From UBA1557 sp041675185 (GTDB lineage Bacteria; Patescibacteriota; Patescibacteriia; Magasanikbacterales; UBA922): DNA of 37,846 nucleotides. How positions within the stretch are numbered: the first letter of the stretch is position 1; every line of letters begins with the position of its first letter. Shown piece by piece: positions 16,277 through 22,310 of the stretch. The position numbers were made by a program, and so were the translations under genes. The stretch lies in contig JBAYUH010000009.1 in NCBI GenBank assembly GCA_041675185.1, positions 1-37,846 of the forward strand. The letters are read 5' to 3'. Below the pieces are notes generated by a model. The model saw nothing but the letters and a program-made list of their open reading frames with translations. It searched no databases and was not told where the DNA came from.

Positions 16277-16299
16277 TATTATACCTACACGGTATGATA
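16277..16299 (-). promoter_or_regulatory. Putative IscR operator
   Basis: ATACC-TACAC-GGTAT (16281-16295) is a perfect palindrome, extended on both sides by TAT/ATA with one mismatch. It covers the -10 box of the iscR promoter. Rrf2 regulators bind palindromes of this size. Confidence 0.6.
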
Positions 16300-16322
16300 T
16301 ATTATTTTAAAATTTTTGTCAA
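16294..16322 (-). promoter_or_regulatory. iscR promoter
   Basis: Read on the minus strand: TTGACA (16322-16317), 17-nt spacer, TATCAT (16299-16294). The -10 box lies inside the palindromic operator. Confidence 0.65.
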
Positions 16323-16334
16323 ACTGTGCATAAT

Positions 16335-17021
16335 ATGAAAATAACAACCTATCAAAGTAAAATTATCAAAAAAGAATATTTGAATACTGATACAATCTAT
16401 ATCCAAATGGAAAAACCTGTTGGCTACCAATTTCTACCTGGTCAATTTTTGCAAATCATTTTTGGTGATATCAAGAGATCTTACTCTATATTCTCCAAAC
16501 CAACTGATAAAACAATAGATTTGTGTATCAAATTATTTGAAGGTGGACAAGCTTCAGAAATTTTTCGAAATATTAAAGTAGGAGAAAAAATAATTATCTC
16601 AAAATCTTTGGGGCATTTCATCATTGATGAAAATGATATTGAAAGAACTTATGTAGCTACAGGTAGTGGCCTAGCACCAATAATTTCTATGCTTCGTACC
16701 GCCCTAGAAGAATACGGACACAAAAGTAAGATGTATCTATTATTTGGTTTACGTCATAAAGAAAATATTTTTTATCAAACAGAATTGGAAGAACTTGCTA
16801 GTAAATATCCAAACTTTACTTTTAATATTACTTTGTCACAACCAACAGAAAATTGGTCTGGAGTGAGTGGTAGAGTGAGTGTACATTTGCCAAAAAAAAT
16901 AATAACAAGAAAAAATAATCTTTTTTATCTTTGTGGTAGTCCAGAAATGGTCAAAGATGTTCGTAACTTACTAATAGAACATAAAGTTGAAGTGAAAAAT
17001 ATTAAATTTGAAATTTTTTAA
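16335..17021 (+). CDS. Ferredoxin-NADP+ reductase-like flavoprotein
   Basis: This 228-residue protein has an FAD domain (YQFLPGQFLQIIF, then RSYSIFSKP, the RxYS motif that holds FAD) and an NAD(P) domain (YVATGSGLAPIISML, YLLFGLRHKENIFY and the C-terminal FYLCGSPEMVKDVRNLL). This is the minimal ferredoxin reductase layout, with no ferredoxin domain fused. It could reduce the ferredoxins of the Fe-S locus. The frame begins with GTG at 16326, but ATG 16335 gives the usual N-terminus. It is divergent from iscR and close to uppS. Confidence 0.85.
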   Translation: MKITTYQSKIIKKEYLNTDTIYIQMEKPVGYQFLPGQFLQIIFGDIKRSYSIFSKPTDKTIDLCIKLFEGGQASEIFRNIKVGEKIIISKSLGHFIIDENDIERTYVATGSGLAPIISMLRTALEEYGHKSKMYLLFGLRHKENIFYQTELEELASKYPNFTFNITLSQPTENWSGVSGRVSVHLPKKIITRKNNLFYLCGSPEMVKDVRNLLIEHKVEVKNIKFEIF

Positions 17022-17028
17022 TACATTT

Positions 17029-17673
17029 ATGTCTAAACAAAAATTTGGTTTGATTGCCGATGGCAATAGACGTTGGGCTAAGAGTAAAAATCTACCAGTT
17101 CTTTCAGGACATCAAAAAGGTGTAGACGTTATCAAAGAGGTTGTCCTAGAATATCTATACAATAACAAAGATTTTGATACTCTCATTCTCTATGCCTTTT
17201 CTACAGAAAATTGGAACCGAAATCCTCTAGAAATAAAAAATATTATGAATCTTTACGAAGAGTCTTTTGATTCTTGGAAAGACGATTTAATTAAGAAAAA
17301 AATAAAAGTAATCCACGCTGGTAGAAAAAATCGCATTCCAAAATCTCTAGCAAAAATAATTTCAAATCTTGAAGAAAAAACAAAAAAATTTAAAAAATTT
17401 ACTGTTATACTCTGTCTAGATTATGGCAGTCATGATGAAATTAGACGAGCTGTCAAAAAAGGTGGAAATAATTTTGAAAAATATTTAGAAGTACCACCAT
17501 TAGATTTGATAGTTCGAACAAGTGGCGAACAAAGACTCTCAAATTTTTGTCTCTGGCAAGCAGCTTATAGTGAATTTATTTTTTATAATAAATTTTTACC
17601 AGATATGACAAATGGAGATATGGATAAGATTGTAGCTGAATATAAAACTAGAAATATTAGAAAAGGGAAATAA
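17029..17673 (+). CDS. uppS: Isoprenyl transferase (undecaprenyl diphosphate synthase type)
   Basis: This cis-prenyltransferase of about 215 residues has the catalytic IADGNRRWAK (D11; DGNRR instead of the common DGNGR), GHQKGVD, YAFSTENWNR and VRTSGEQRLSNFCLWQAAYSEF. It condenses isopentenyl diphosphate on farnesyl diphosphate to make the C55 carrier of cell-wall precursors. The open frame starts at 17008 inside the previous gene, but ATG 17029 is 7 nt after that gene's stop and gives the standard start. DGNRR is more typical of archaeal and eukaryotic cis-prenyltransferases, so product chain length is uncertain. Confidence 0.9.
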   Translation: MSKQKFGLIADGNRRWAKSKNLPVLSGHQKGVDVIKEVVLEYLYNNKDFDTLILYAFSTENWNRNPLEIKNIMNLYEESFDSWKDDLIKKKIKVIHAGRKNRIPKSLAKIISNLEEKTKKFKKFTVILCLDYGSHDEIRRAVKKGGNNFEKYLEVPPLDLIVRTSGEQRLSNFCLWQAAYSEFIFYNKFLPDMTNGDMDKIVAEYKTRNIRKGK

Positions 17674-17679
17674 AAAAAC

Positions 17680-17708
17680 TTGACTTTTGGTTGAAATAAT
17701 AATAAAGT
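17680..17708 (+). promoter_or_regulatory. Promoter of the 17794 small gene
   Basis: TTGACT (17680-17685), 17-nt spacer, TAAAGT (17703-17708). It leaves a leader of about 80 nt. Confidence 0.5.
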
Positions 17709-17793
17709 AAATATATCACTAAGTAGGATTGATTACCAAAAGTAAAAAGTCCTCGAAGTGGAATTCGTTGACAATCAAAACTAGGAGATGGAG

Positions 17794-18057
17794 ATGGTCA
17801 TAAAATCCAAGTATGTTACCATAAATCATGGTGACATTATCGGGACTCTCAAACGCGCACGAATGATCAATTACGATGACATTGAAATTCTCTGGTACAA
17901 AGAGGATGGTGACAAAAAAATCATCCAAAAAATGATTTTACATTACCATTCTTGGAGATTTGAAACCCTTAATGGCGTTATTTTCATAAGCACAGAAGCC
18001 AACAAACAAACGGACAAAACACCAAATGCCAGTACAACCTTCCTGCTCAAGAAATAA
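17794..18057 (+). CDS. Orphan small protein of unknown function
   Basis: This 87-residue protein is not recognised. It has a beta-rich, mixed-charge sequence (MVIKSKYVTINHGDIIGTLK...WYKEDGDKK...MILHYHSWRFETLNGVIFIS) and a Thr/Lys-rich tail. No signal peptide or membrane segment is seen. ATG at 17788 is possible, but the AGGAG at 17783-17787 is 6 nt from ATG 17794, which makes the latter the better start. A clear Shine-Dalgarno, a near-consensus promoter and more balanced codon use set it apart from its neighbours. Its 3' region has two hairpins (TTGACC/GGTCAA at 18091-18106; TGGAATGT/ACATTCCA near 18125-18153) and a terminator. Confidence 0.6.
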   Translation: MVIKSKYVTINHGDIIGTLKRARMINYDDIEILWYKEDGDKKIIQKMILHYHSWRFETLNGVIFISTEANKQTDKTPNASTTFLLKK

Positions 18058-18195
18058 TCTCAGACAAGGGGCAAATGATTTCTTTGACCAAAAGGTCAAC
18101 AGACCAAATTGTCAACGGATTATATGGAATGTGCTAACTCTAGTCTACATTCCACCCCTTCTTATGAAAAGCACAGTATGTTTTTTATAAGAAGA

Positions 18196-18225
18196 AAAAA
18201 CAACCTTATTTACAAGGTTGTTTTT
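18196..18225. terminator. Bidirectional terminator
   Basis: AAAAACAACCTT (18196-18207) pairs with AAGGTTGTTTTT (18214-18225). It lies between the converging 17794 and 18249 genes. Confidence 0.85.
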
Positions 18226-18248
18226 TTAAACATTGATATTTATACTAA

Positions 18249-18836
18249 TTAGATTGGTAATGTCAAATTGATGTTACTGCCAGTCACTTGTCCATGTGTA
18301 TTTGCAAAAGCAACAGGTAAATCGAAATCCACACCAATTGGTTGGATCTCTCCTGTCAAAGTTGGAAAATAAATCATTTTATTTTTTTTACCATATTCAT
18401 AAAGTTCTTTGGTAACTTTTACATCTTGTTCACAATATTTTTTTATTTCGTCCATTTTACCTTCTTTGAACCACTCCATAGCTTGCAAACCATCTGCACT
18501 CTTTTCTATTTGTAAAGTTGCTTTGGCAAGGTCATTTAATTTATATCTTTTACCACTATTATCTTTTACAACTTTTAGCATATCCAATTGTGGAAAAACT
18601 AATAAATTTCCAGTATAATATTTGTTTAATATTGGTATATCAAAATGTTCACTATTGAAGCCAATAATTCTTTCAGCTTTCTCTAAAATTGGCCAAAGTT
18701 GTCCAAGCTCATGTTTTTCAAAAGAAGTATATTTGTTATTTTCATATTCATAAATAGATACAACCGTGACTTCCAACTTATCAAATTCACGAATATCTCC
18801 GATAGTTTCAATATCCAATACTATTTCTTTTGACAT
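18249..18836 (-). CDS. DEDDy-type 3'-5' exonuclease (ribonuclease H-like)
   Basis: This 195-residue protein starts with IVLDIETIGD (D-x-E, Exo I) and has RIIGFNSEHFDIPIL (N-x5-D-like Exo II) and KKYCEQDVKVTKELY (Y-x3-D, Exo III), the DEDDy pattern shared by the proofreading domain of family B polymerases and YprB-like nucleases. It acts on DNA or RNA; the substrate is not known. A conserved-looking C-terminal region (FPTLTGEIQPIGVDF) follows the nuclease core. A repeat-rich gap separates it from the upstream coiled-coil gene. Confidence 0.78.
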   Translation of the reverse strand: MSKEIVLDIETIGDIREFDKLEVTVVSIYEYENNKYTSFEKHELGQLWPILEKAERIIGFNSEHFDIPILNKYYTGNLLVFPQLDMLKVVKDNSGKRYKLNDLAKATLQIEKSADGLQAMEWFKEGKMDEIKKYCEQDVKVTKELYEYGKKNKMIYFPTLTGEIQPIGVDFDLPVAFANTHGQVTGSNINLTLPI

Positions 18837-18860
18837 AAAATATTTTTGTTAAAAATTTAA

Positions 18861-18981
18861 TCCACCCCTACCCTAGGCGGGCTAGGCAAGGCGGACAAGG
18901 TTTAATTCCTCGTCCCCCTTCTCGCGAGAGGTGGGACGAAATAATCCAATTGATACCTCGTCAGCTTGCTACGAGGTATTT
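18861..18981 (+). repeat. Dispersed repeat family B, long copy
   Basis: It contains AAGGCGGACAAGGTTTAATT followed by CCTC, a hairpin TCGTCCC/GGGACGA around CTCGCGAG, then ACGAAATAATCCAATTGATA and a hairpin TACCTCGT/ACGAGGTA. The two outer blocks recur nearly unchanged at 22177-22268 with a different middle. Shorter pieces lie at 19473-19492. Confidence 0.7.
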
Positions 18982-18986
18982 CATTT

Positions 18987-19340
18987 TTAGGTGACTTTTT
19001 TGAATTTCACTTTGAAGATAGGTTCATATTCATTACTATATTTATCTGTAATACCGATACTCTCCCCTTTTGAAATTTTGGAGATGGCAATATCTGTAAG
19101 AACTTCCATATCAGATTCAATATCAATTTTCAAATCTTCAAGTTTGGTAATTTCACTAGCAAATTGTTCTTTGATTGTCTGTTCTACTTGTTTTCTTTTT
19201 TCACGCATTGTTTTCATTTGCTCCTGTATTCCTTGATATTCTTGGACACCTTCCAAAGCTTCTTTGAACGAGGCTTTGATTTCTTTCATTTGTTTTTTTG
19301 ATTCTTCTATTTTGTTAAAAATTTCTTGTATGTCTTGCAT
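18987..19340 (-). CDS. Coiled-coil protein of unknown function
   Basis: This 117-residue protein is not recognised. Residues 1-75 are predicted coiled coil (repeated E/K/Q with I, M and L at heptad positions: IQEIFNKIEESKKQMKEIK). The C-terminal 40 residues are mixed (SKGESIGITDKYSNEYEPIFKVKF). No signal peptide or TM segment. It shares orientation with the downstream exonuclease. Confidence 0.6.
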   Translation of the reverse strand: MQDIQEIFNKIEESKKQMKEIKASFKEALEGVQEYQGIQEQMKTMREKRKQVEQTIKEQFASEITKLEDLKIDIESDMEVLTDIAISKISKGESIGITDKYSNEYEPIFKVKFKKVT

Positions 19341-19684
19341 ATTTCTTAATAATTAAAAGTTAATAATGTTTATAAAAATATAAAGTAAAAAAAACATAGT
19401 GGATATATTTTACAACTTTTTTTATTTTTTGTCTATGCATAATAGTCAAAAAGTCAAAAGTCTATAAAGTTCATTCCGCTCAAGGCGGACAAGAAAGTCT
19501 AAAGTCATTAAATAAAAATGTAGTATCTTCAGGATTAAGACTTTATAGACTTTGGACTTTAAGTACTTTTGACTAATTTTGACTAATTTATTGACAATTT
19601 AAAAACTACGTGTTATTATATTGGTGACTTTTTTGTAGCAATAAAATAAAATATATGCTATAATAAAATCAGTAAAATTTATAT
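19341..19684. other. Gap with an inverted repeat and the tRNA promoter
   Basis: No gene is seen. A 20-bp inverted repeat with one mismatch (19450-19469 and 19541-19560, core AAAGTCTATAAAG) flanks a fragment of repeat family B (CCGCTCAAGGCGGACAAG). The right part holds promoter-like sequences for the tRNA. Confidence 0.5.
19591..19664 (+). promoter_or_regulatory. Two candidate promoters for tRNA-Asn
   Basis: TTGACA (19591-19596), 17-nt spacer, TATTAT (19614-19619) is the better match. A second extended -10, TGCTATAAT (19656-19664), lies closer to the tRNA. The same extended -10 word precedes the DUF5671 gene at 23298-23306. Confidence 0.5.
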
Positions 19685-20159
19685 TCGGCGGTAGCTCAGC
19701 GGTAGAGCAACTGGCTGTAAAAAATATGTTGCAGCCTGTAGTGGAAACACTACAGTGCCAACGGAGTGAACTGTTCTGTCTTACTTATGTGTAATAGCAG
19801 AAACTACGAGATCGCTGATCTGGTAGACAGGAAACCTGTTTTTCTATTTTAGAGAATGGTAACCTGCAGCCAAGCCTTTTGTTTCAATTTTTTCTAAAAA
19901 AATAGAGTAATAAATTATGGGTCCTTGTTTATTCAAGGTTTGTCCTTAAACAGATACTCTAGAAGCAATCGGAAGGTTCAGAGACTATCCCCTTTGTGGG
20001 AGTAGGATTCGTAGAAACGGATTCGAAGCGCTCCGCACCCGTAATGCTCTCGACTTGATCGAGTTTCTTGCATGGGTGATGAAATAGTCCAGTCTTTTTC
20101 GAAAGGAAGAGTAAACTGTAACCAGTGGGTCGTGGGTTCGAGCCCCACTCGCCGAGCCA
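19685..20159 (+). tRNA. tRNA-Asn(GUU) interrupted by a group I intron
   Basis: The 5' exon 19685-19718 has acceptor TCGGCGG, D-arm GCTC/GAGC, anticodon stem ACTGG and loop start CTGT. The 3' exon 20119-20159 has TAA, stem CCAGT, variable GGGTC, T-arm GTGGG-TTCGAGC-CCCAC, acceptor TCGCCGA, discriminator G and an encoded CCA. Joined, the loop reads CTGTTAA, the usual tRNA-Asn loop with anticodon GUU. U1 and G73 also fit Asn. Unspliced, the 5' part alone could be misread as a Tyr GTA anticodon, but the short variable loop and G73 exclude that. Confidence 0.88.
19719..20118 (+). ncRNA. Group I intron (tRNA type, IC3-like), 400 nt, no homing endonuclease
   Basis: P1 is GGCTGT (19713-19718, exon end) paired with GCAGCC (19731-19736), giving the required U-G pair at the 5' splice site. 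P2 is TGTAGTG-GAAA-CACTACA (19737-19754). P7 is GACTAT (19983-19988) with ATAGTC (20084-20089). The TTCAGAGACTA context and GATGAAATAGTCC resemble cyanobacterial and Azoarcus tRNA introns. The intron ends in G (20118). No long ORF with a LAGLIDADG or GIY-YIG signature is inside. Insertion is between anticodon positions 35 and 36. Confidence 0.87.
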
Positions 20160-20165
20160 AGAGAG

Positions 20166-20193
20166 ACGAAGCCTATTTAAGGCTTCGTTTTTG
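20166..20193 (+). terminator. Terminator of the tRNA-Asn unit
   Basis: ACGAAGCCT-ATTTA-AGGCTTCGT followed by T5 begins 7 nt after the encoded CCA. Confidence 0.85.
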
Positions 20194-20422
20194 TTGTAAT
20201 CAAAGCCAAACTTGTCTGATTCTAACCTTGTCATTTCGTCGTTATGTTTTTTGTCATTAAGTAAAGTGGTATAAACCATTTTTCGATATTTTGGCTAAGA
20301 TAAATGATTGTCTTGTTAAAACAAAAGTTATACACCTTTGGTAGATGGCAGTGCTATATACAAATTATTGAATAAGGTATACAGTTAAGTAGTTAAACAA
20401 CTATTTAATTTAAATTCATAAT

Positions 20423-20758
20423 ATGCTCAGTGAAAAAGAAATCCAGAAAAATCGTCAAATTCTTGGTGAAACTGACAAAAATATGGCAGCCACTTTTAAG
20501 GTGTTAAGCGATGTAAATCGTTATCGAATTTTTCGTATCTTAGTTGAGCAACCAAAACTTTCAGTAAGCACCATTGCTCAAATTTTAGATATCTCTCTCC
20601 CATTAGCATCACAACATATCAAAATTTTAGCTCATGTCAATCTGATCCAAAAGGAACGTGATGGAAAAAAAATTTTTCCCAAAATTAAACAGGACAATCC
20701 ATTTGTCCCAGCAATACTAAAAACAATTAAACATGCTTATAAACTACGAACTAAATAA
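20423..20758 (+). CDS. ArsR-family winged-helix regulator
   Basis: This 111-residue protein has the ArsR core: MAATFKVLSDVNRYRIFRILVEQPKLSVSTIAQILDISLPLASQHIKILAHVNLIQKERDGKKIFPKI. The recognition helix is LPLASQHIKILAHVNLI. The metal-binding ELCVCDL-type motif is missing, so it is not a classical metal sensor; it may respond to another signal or use other residues. It heads a group of three small envelope or stress-type genes on the same strand, separated from the next by about 90 nt. Confidence 0.82.
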   Translation: MLSEKEIQKNRQILGETDKNMAATFKVLSDVNRYRIFRILVEQPKLSVSTIAQILDISLPLASQHIKILAHVNLIQKERDGKKIFPKIKQDNPFVPAILKTIKHAYKLRTK

Positions 20759-20850
20759 ATTATTTAATCATCATACCTAGCTGTTATATCATAATTTGCT
20801 AGGCAAGACCCAAACGTAAATTAATCAATTTAATCATTAAACAAAAAAAT

Positions 20851-21165
20851 ATGGAAAACAAATTAAGAAAAGGTCTTATACTTGGTGGATTGTTAGCAGT
20901 TGGGGCTACAGTTGGATTTGCTATAAGCAAAAAGGGGCAAAAACTCAGCGAGGAATTACAAAAAGATCTTAAAACTCTAGCCGAACAGTTGAAGAGAAAG
21001 CTACACCAATTAGAAGATGTAACAAAAGAAAACTTTGACAAATTAGTTGATACTGCAGTTGCGGAGTATACCGAAAAGAAGGAATTGGCAAGTGATGTCA
21101 AAAAAACACTTACAACCATATTACAATCAAAGTGGCATGAAATGGAAGAGGAATATAAATCTTAA
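20851..21165 (+). CDS. YtxH-like membrane-anchored coiled-coil protein
   Basis: This 104-residue protein begins with a short N-terminal hydrophobic glycine-rich segment (KGLILGGLLAVGATVGFAI, residues about 7-25) and then has an amphipathic Lys/Glu-rich helix region (SKKGQKLSEELQKDLKTLAEQLKRK...). This is the YtxH/gas-vesicle-like layout found in many Gram-positive stress-induced genes. Function is not established. It is followed after 16 nt by an lmo0937-like peptide. Confidence 0.65.
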   Translation: MENKLRKGLILGGLLAVGATVGFAISKKGQKLSEELQKDLKTLAEQLKRKLHQLEDVTKENFDKLVDTAVAEYTEKKELASDVKKTLTTILQSKWHEMEEEYKS

Positions 21166-21181
21166 TCTTAACCCTAATTAT

Positions 21182-21331
21182 ATGTTGTGGACTATCGCTG
21201 TAATTCTAATTGTTCTTTGGTTGCTAGGTTTCGTAGCCTTTCACGTTTTAGGATCATTTATCCATCTCCTACTTGTACTAGCTATTATCGTTGTGCTCAT
21301 CAGATTAATTAAAGGTGAAAAAATATTATAG
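21182..21331 (+). CDS. lmo0937-family small membrane protein (DUF5670-like)
   Basis: This 49-residue peptide is two hydrophobic segments: MLWTIAVILIVLWLLGFVAF, then a His/Ser linker and LLLVLAIIVVLIRLIKG. It is the typical size and pattern of lmo0937-family proteins. ATG at 21182 is chosen; the same frame is open from 21047, but that part overlaps the YtxH-like gene. It occurs here between YtxH-like and lipoprotein genes, a combination seen with envelope stress. The function is unknown. Confidence 0.75.
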   Translation: MLWTIAVILIVLWLLGFVAFHVLGSFIHLLLVLAIIVVLIRLIKGEKIL

Positions 21332-21332
21332 T

Positions 21333-21824
21333 ATGAAAAAAAATATCCTAATTCTGTTTATTTTCGTTTTTTCCATTTTAATGATTAACACCGGATGTAC
21401 AAAAACTGATACCAATAATTCTAATGAAGATATATTGTCTTTTACTGAAAGAAATAATCAGATGTATATCAGCGCTGTTATTATGCCTGGGGTAAAAATT
21501 GTTACAACAGAGGTTACAACAGGAGTCGCAAAAAAAATAAATACGACAACTGTTGAGACAGAAGATTATGGAGAAGCTATTGCCAAATATGACTACCGTT
21601 TCCAATTTGTAAATTGTTCCGGAAATCCAGGGTCTTTAACCATGAAACTTGGTGTTAAATTTATGATTGATAATCGGGACAATTCAAGTCATCAAATTGC
21701 TATAGGCACAAATATATACAAACTTGAGGCATATGATTTTGCGATTGTAAATATTCAAAAGGTTGGTGATTTTATAATTACCTGTGATGGTGGTGGTGCT
21801 GCCCACGTACTAATACAAAACTAA
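21333..21824 (+). CDS. Putative lipoprotein of unknown function
   Basis: The start at 21333 lies one nt after the preceding stop. The N-terminus has a basic start, a hydrophobic core and a possible lipobox INTGC near residue 22 (MKKNILILFIFVFSILMINTGC), though asparagine at -3 is atypical. The mature part of about 140 residues is mainly beta-like, with paired cysteines later (VNCSG and ITCDGGGA) that could form a disulfide. No family is recognised. It probably belongs to one operon with the two preceding membrane genes. Confidence 0.65.
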   Translation: MKKNILILFIFVFSILMINTGCTKTDTNNSNEDILSFTERNNQMYISAVIMPGVKIVTTEVTTGVAKKINTTTVETEDYGEAIAKYDYRFQFVNCSGNPGSLTMKLGVKFMIDNRDNSSHQIAIGTNIYKLEAYDFAIVNIQKVGDFIITCDGGGAAHVLIQN

Positions 21825-22065
21825 TTATATTAAAATAAATATAATTATAGATAGTAATCTAATATATGATAATTTGATTCATATAAAATACAAACAAAAC
21901 CAGCTTTCTAAGCTGGTTTTTTGTTATCCCAAATTTGCCATAAAAAACAATTTGTTCAATGTTTTGATTAAGTAGTTTTTGATTTCAAAAAAATTCCAAC
22001 ATCGTCCCACATAGAGAGCAAAAATCAGCTAAATAGCTGATTTTTTGTATATAAAATTTAGCTAC
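21825..22065. other. Gap with two terminators
   Basis: AACCAGCTT/AAGCTGGTT (21898-21918, then T6) ends the upstream operon. A second terminator-like hairpin AATCAGCT/AGCTGATT (22023-22042, then T4) follows about 100 nt later. No gene was seen between them, although a short transcript ending at the second hairpin cannot be excluded. Confidence 0.55.
21898..21924 (+). terminator. Terminator after the ArsR/lipoprotein group
   Basis: AACCAGCTT (21898-21906), loop TCT, AAGCTGGTT (21910-21918), then T-rich. Confidence 0.85.
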
Positions 22066-22094
22066 TTGTACAATAATAAAAATTTTGCTAAAAT
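22066..22094 (+). promoter_or_regulatory. terC promoter
   Basis: TTGTAC (22066-22071), 17-nt spacer, extended -10 TGCTAAAAT with TAAAAT at 22089-22094. Transcription is expected near 22101, about 210 nt before the coding start. Confidence 0.6.
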
Positions 22095-22100
22095 AATCTT

Positions 22101-22292
22101 ACCTTGAATGTTGTGGAGCCAAAAAGTGATAGGTCTTTCCACAAGAAAGCACTTCGAAGCTAAGATCCAACATTAATCCGCCCAAGGCGGACAAGGTTTA
22201 ATTCCTCACAGTTTACTACGAAATAATCCAATTGATACCTCGTCAGCTTGCTGCGAGGTAGTTCATTTAAAACTGGTATTAGCCGGTTTTTT
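22101..22292 (+). promoter_or_regulatory. Structured leader of terC with terminator (candidate riboswitch or attenuator)
   Basis: A nested hairpin spans 22107-22174: AATGTTG/CAACATT, AGC/GCT, AAGTG/CACTT and CTTTC-CACAA-GAAAG. An alternative pairing TTGTGGA (22111-22117) with TCCACAA (22138-22144) competes with it. A family B repeat follows (22177-22268), then a terminator AACTGG/CCGGTT with T6 (22271-22292), 19 nt before ATG. TerC genes are often controlled by the Mn2+ yybP-ykoY riboswitch, but I cannot match its conserved loops here. The class is unknown. Confidence 0.5.
22177..22268 (+). repeat. Dispersed repeat family B, second copy
   Basis: TCCGCCCAAGGCGGACAAGG, TTTAATTCCTC, ACGAAATAATCCAATTGATA and TACCTCGT/GCGAGGTA match the copy at 18861-18981; only the middle part differs. 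It lies inside the terC leader. Confidence 0.7.
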
Positions 22293-22310
22293 GTATAAAT
22301 AAATTAAAAT

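Noticed and set aside
18091..18153. CRISPR-like repeats near GGTCAA/TTGACC
   Set aside because: Only a single hairpin and one further inverted repeat are present; no regular spacing or repeated units.
19685..19721. tRNA-Tyr(GUA) from the 5' part of the tRNA
   Set aside because: The continuous loop would read CTGTAAA, but the 3' half is 400 nt away. The spliced loop, short variable region, U1 and G73 fit tRNA-Asn instead.
19959..20279. ORFs across the tRNA intron and 3' exon (e.g. a frame with WLGEWGSNPRPTGYS)
   Set aside because: This is a translation of the group I intron core and the tRNA T-arm/acceptor. Such frames are common spurious calls over tRNA genes.
22101..22292. yybP-ykoY manganese riboswitch
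   Set aside because: The gene context fits, but the conserved loop sequences of that family could not be located in the leader.
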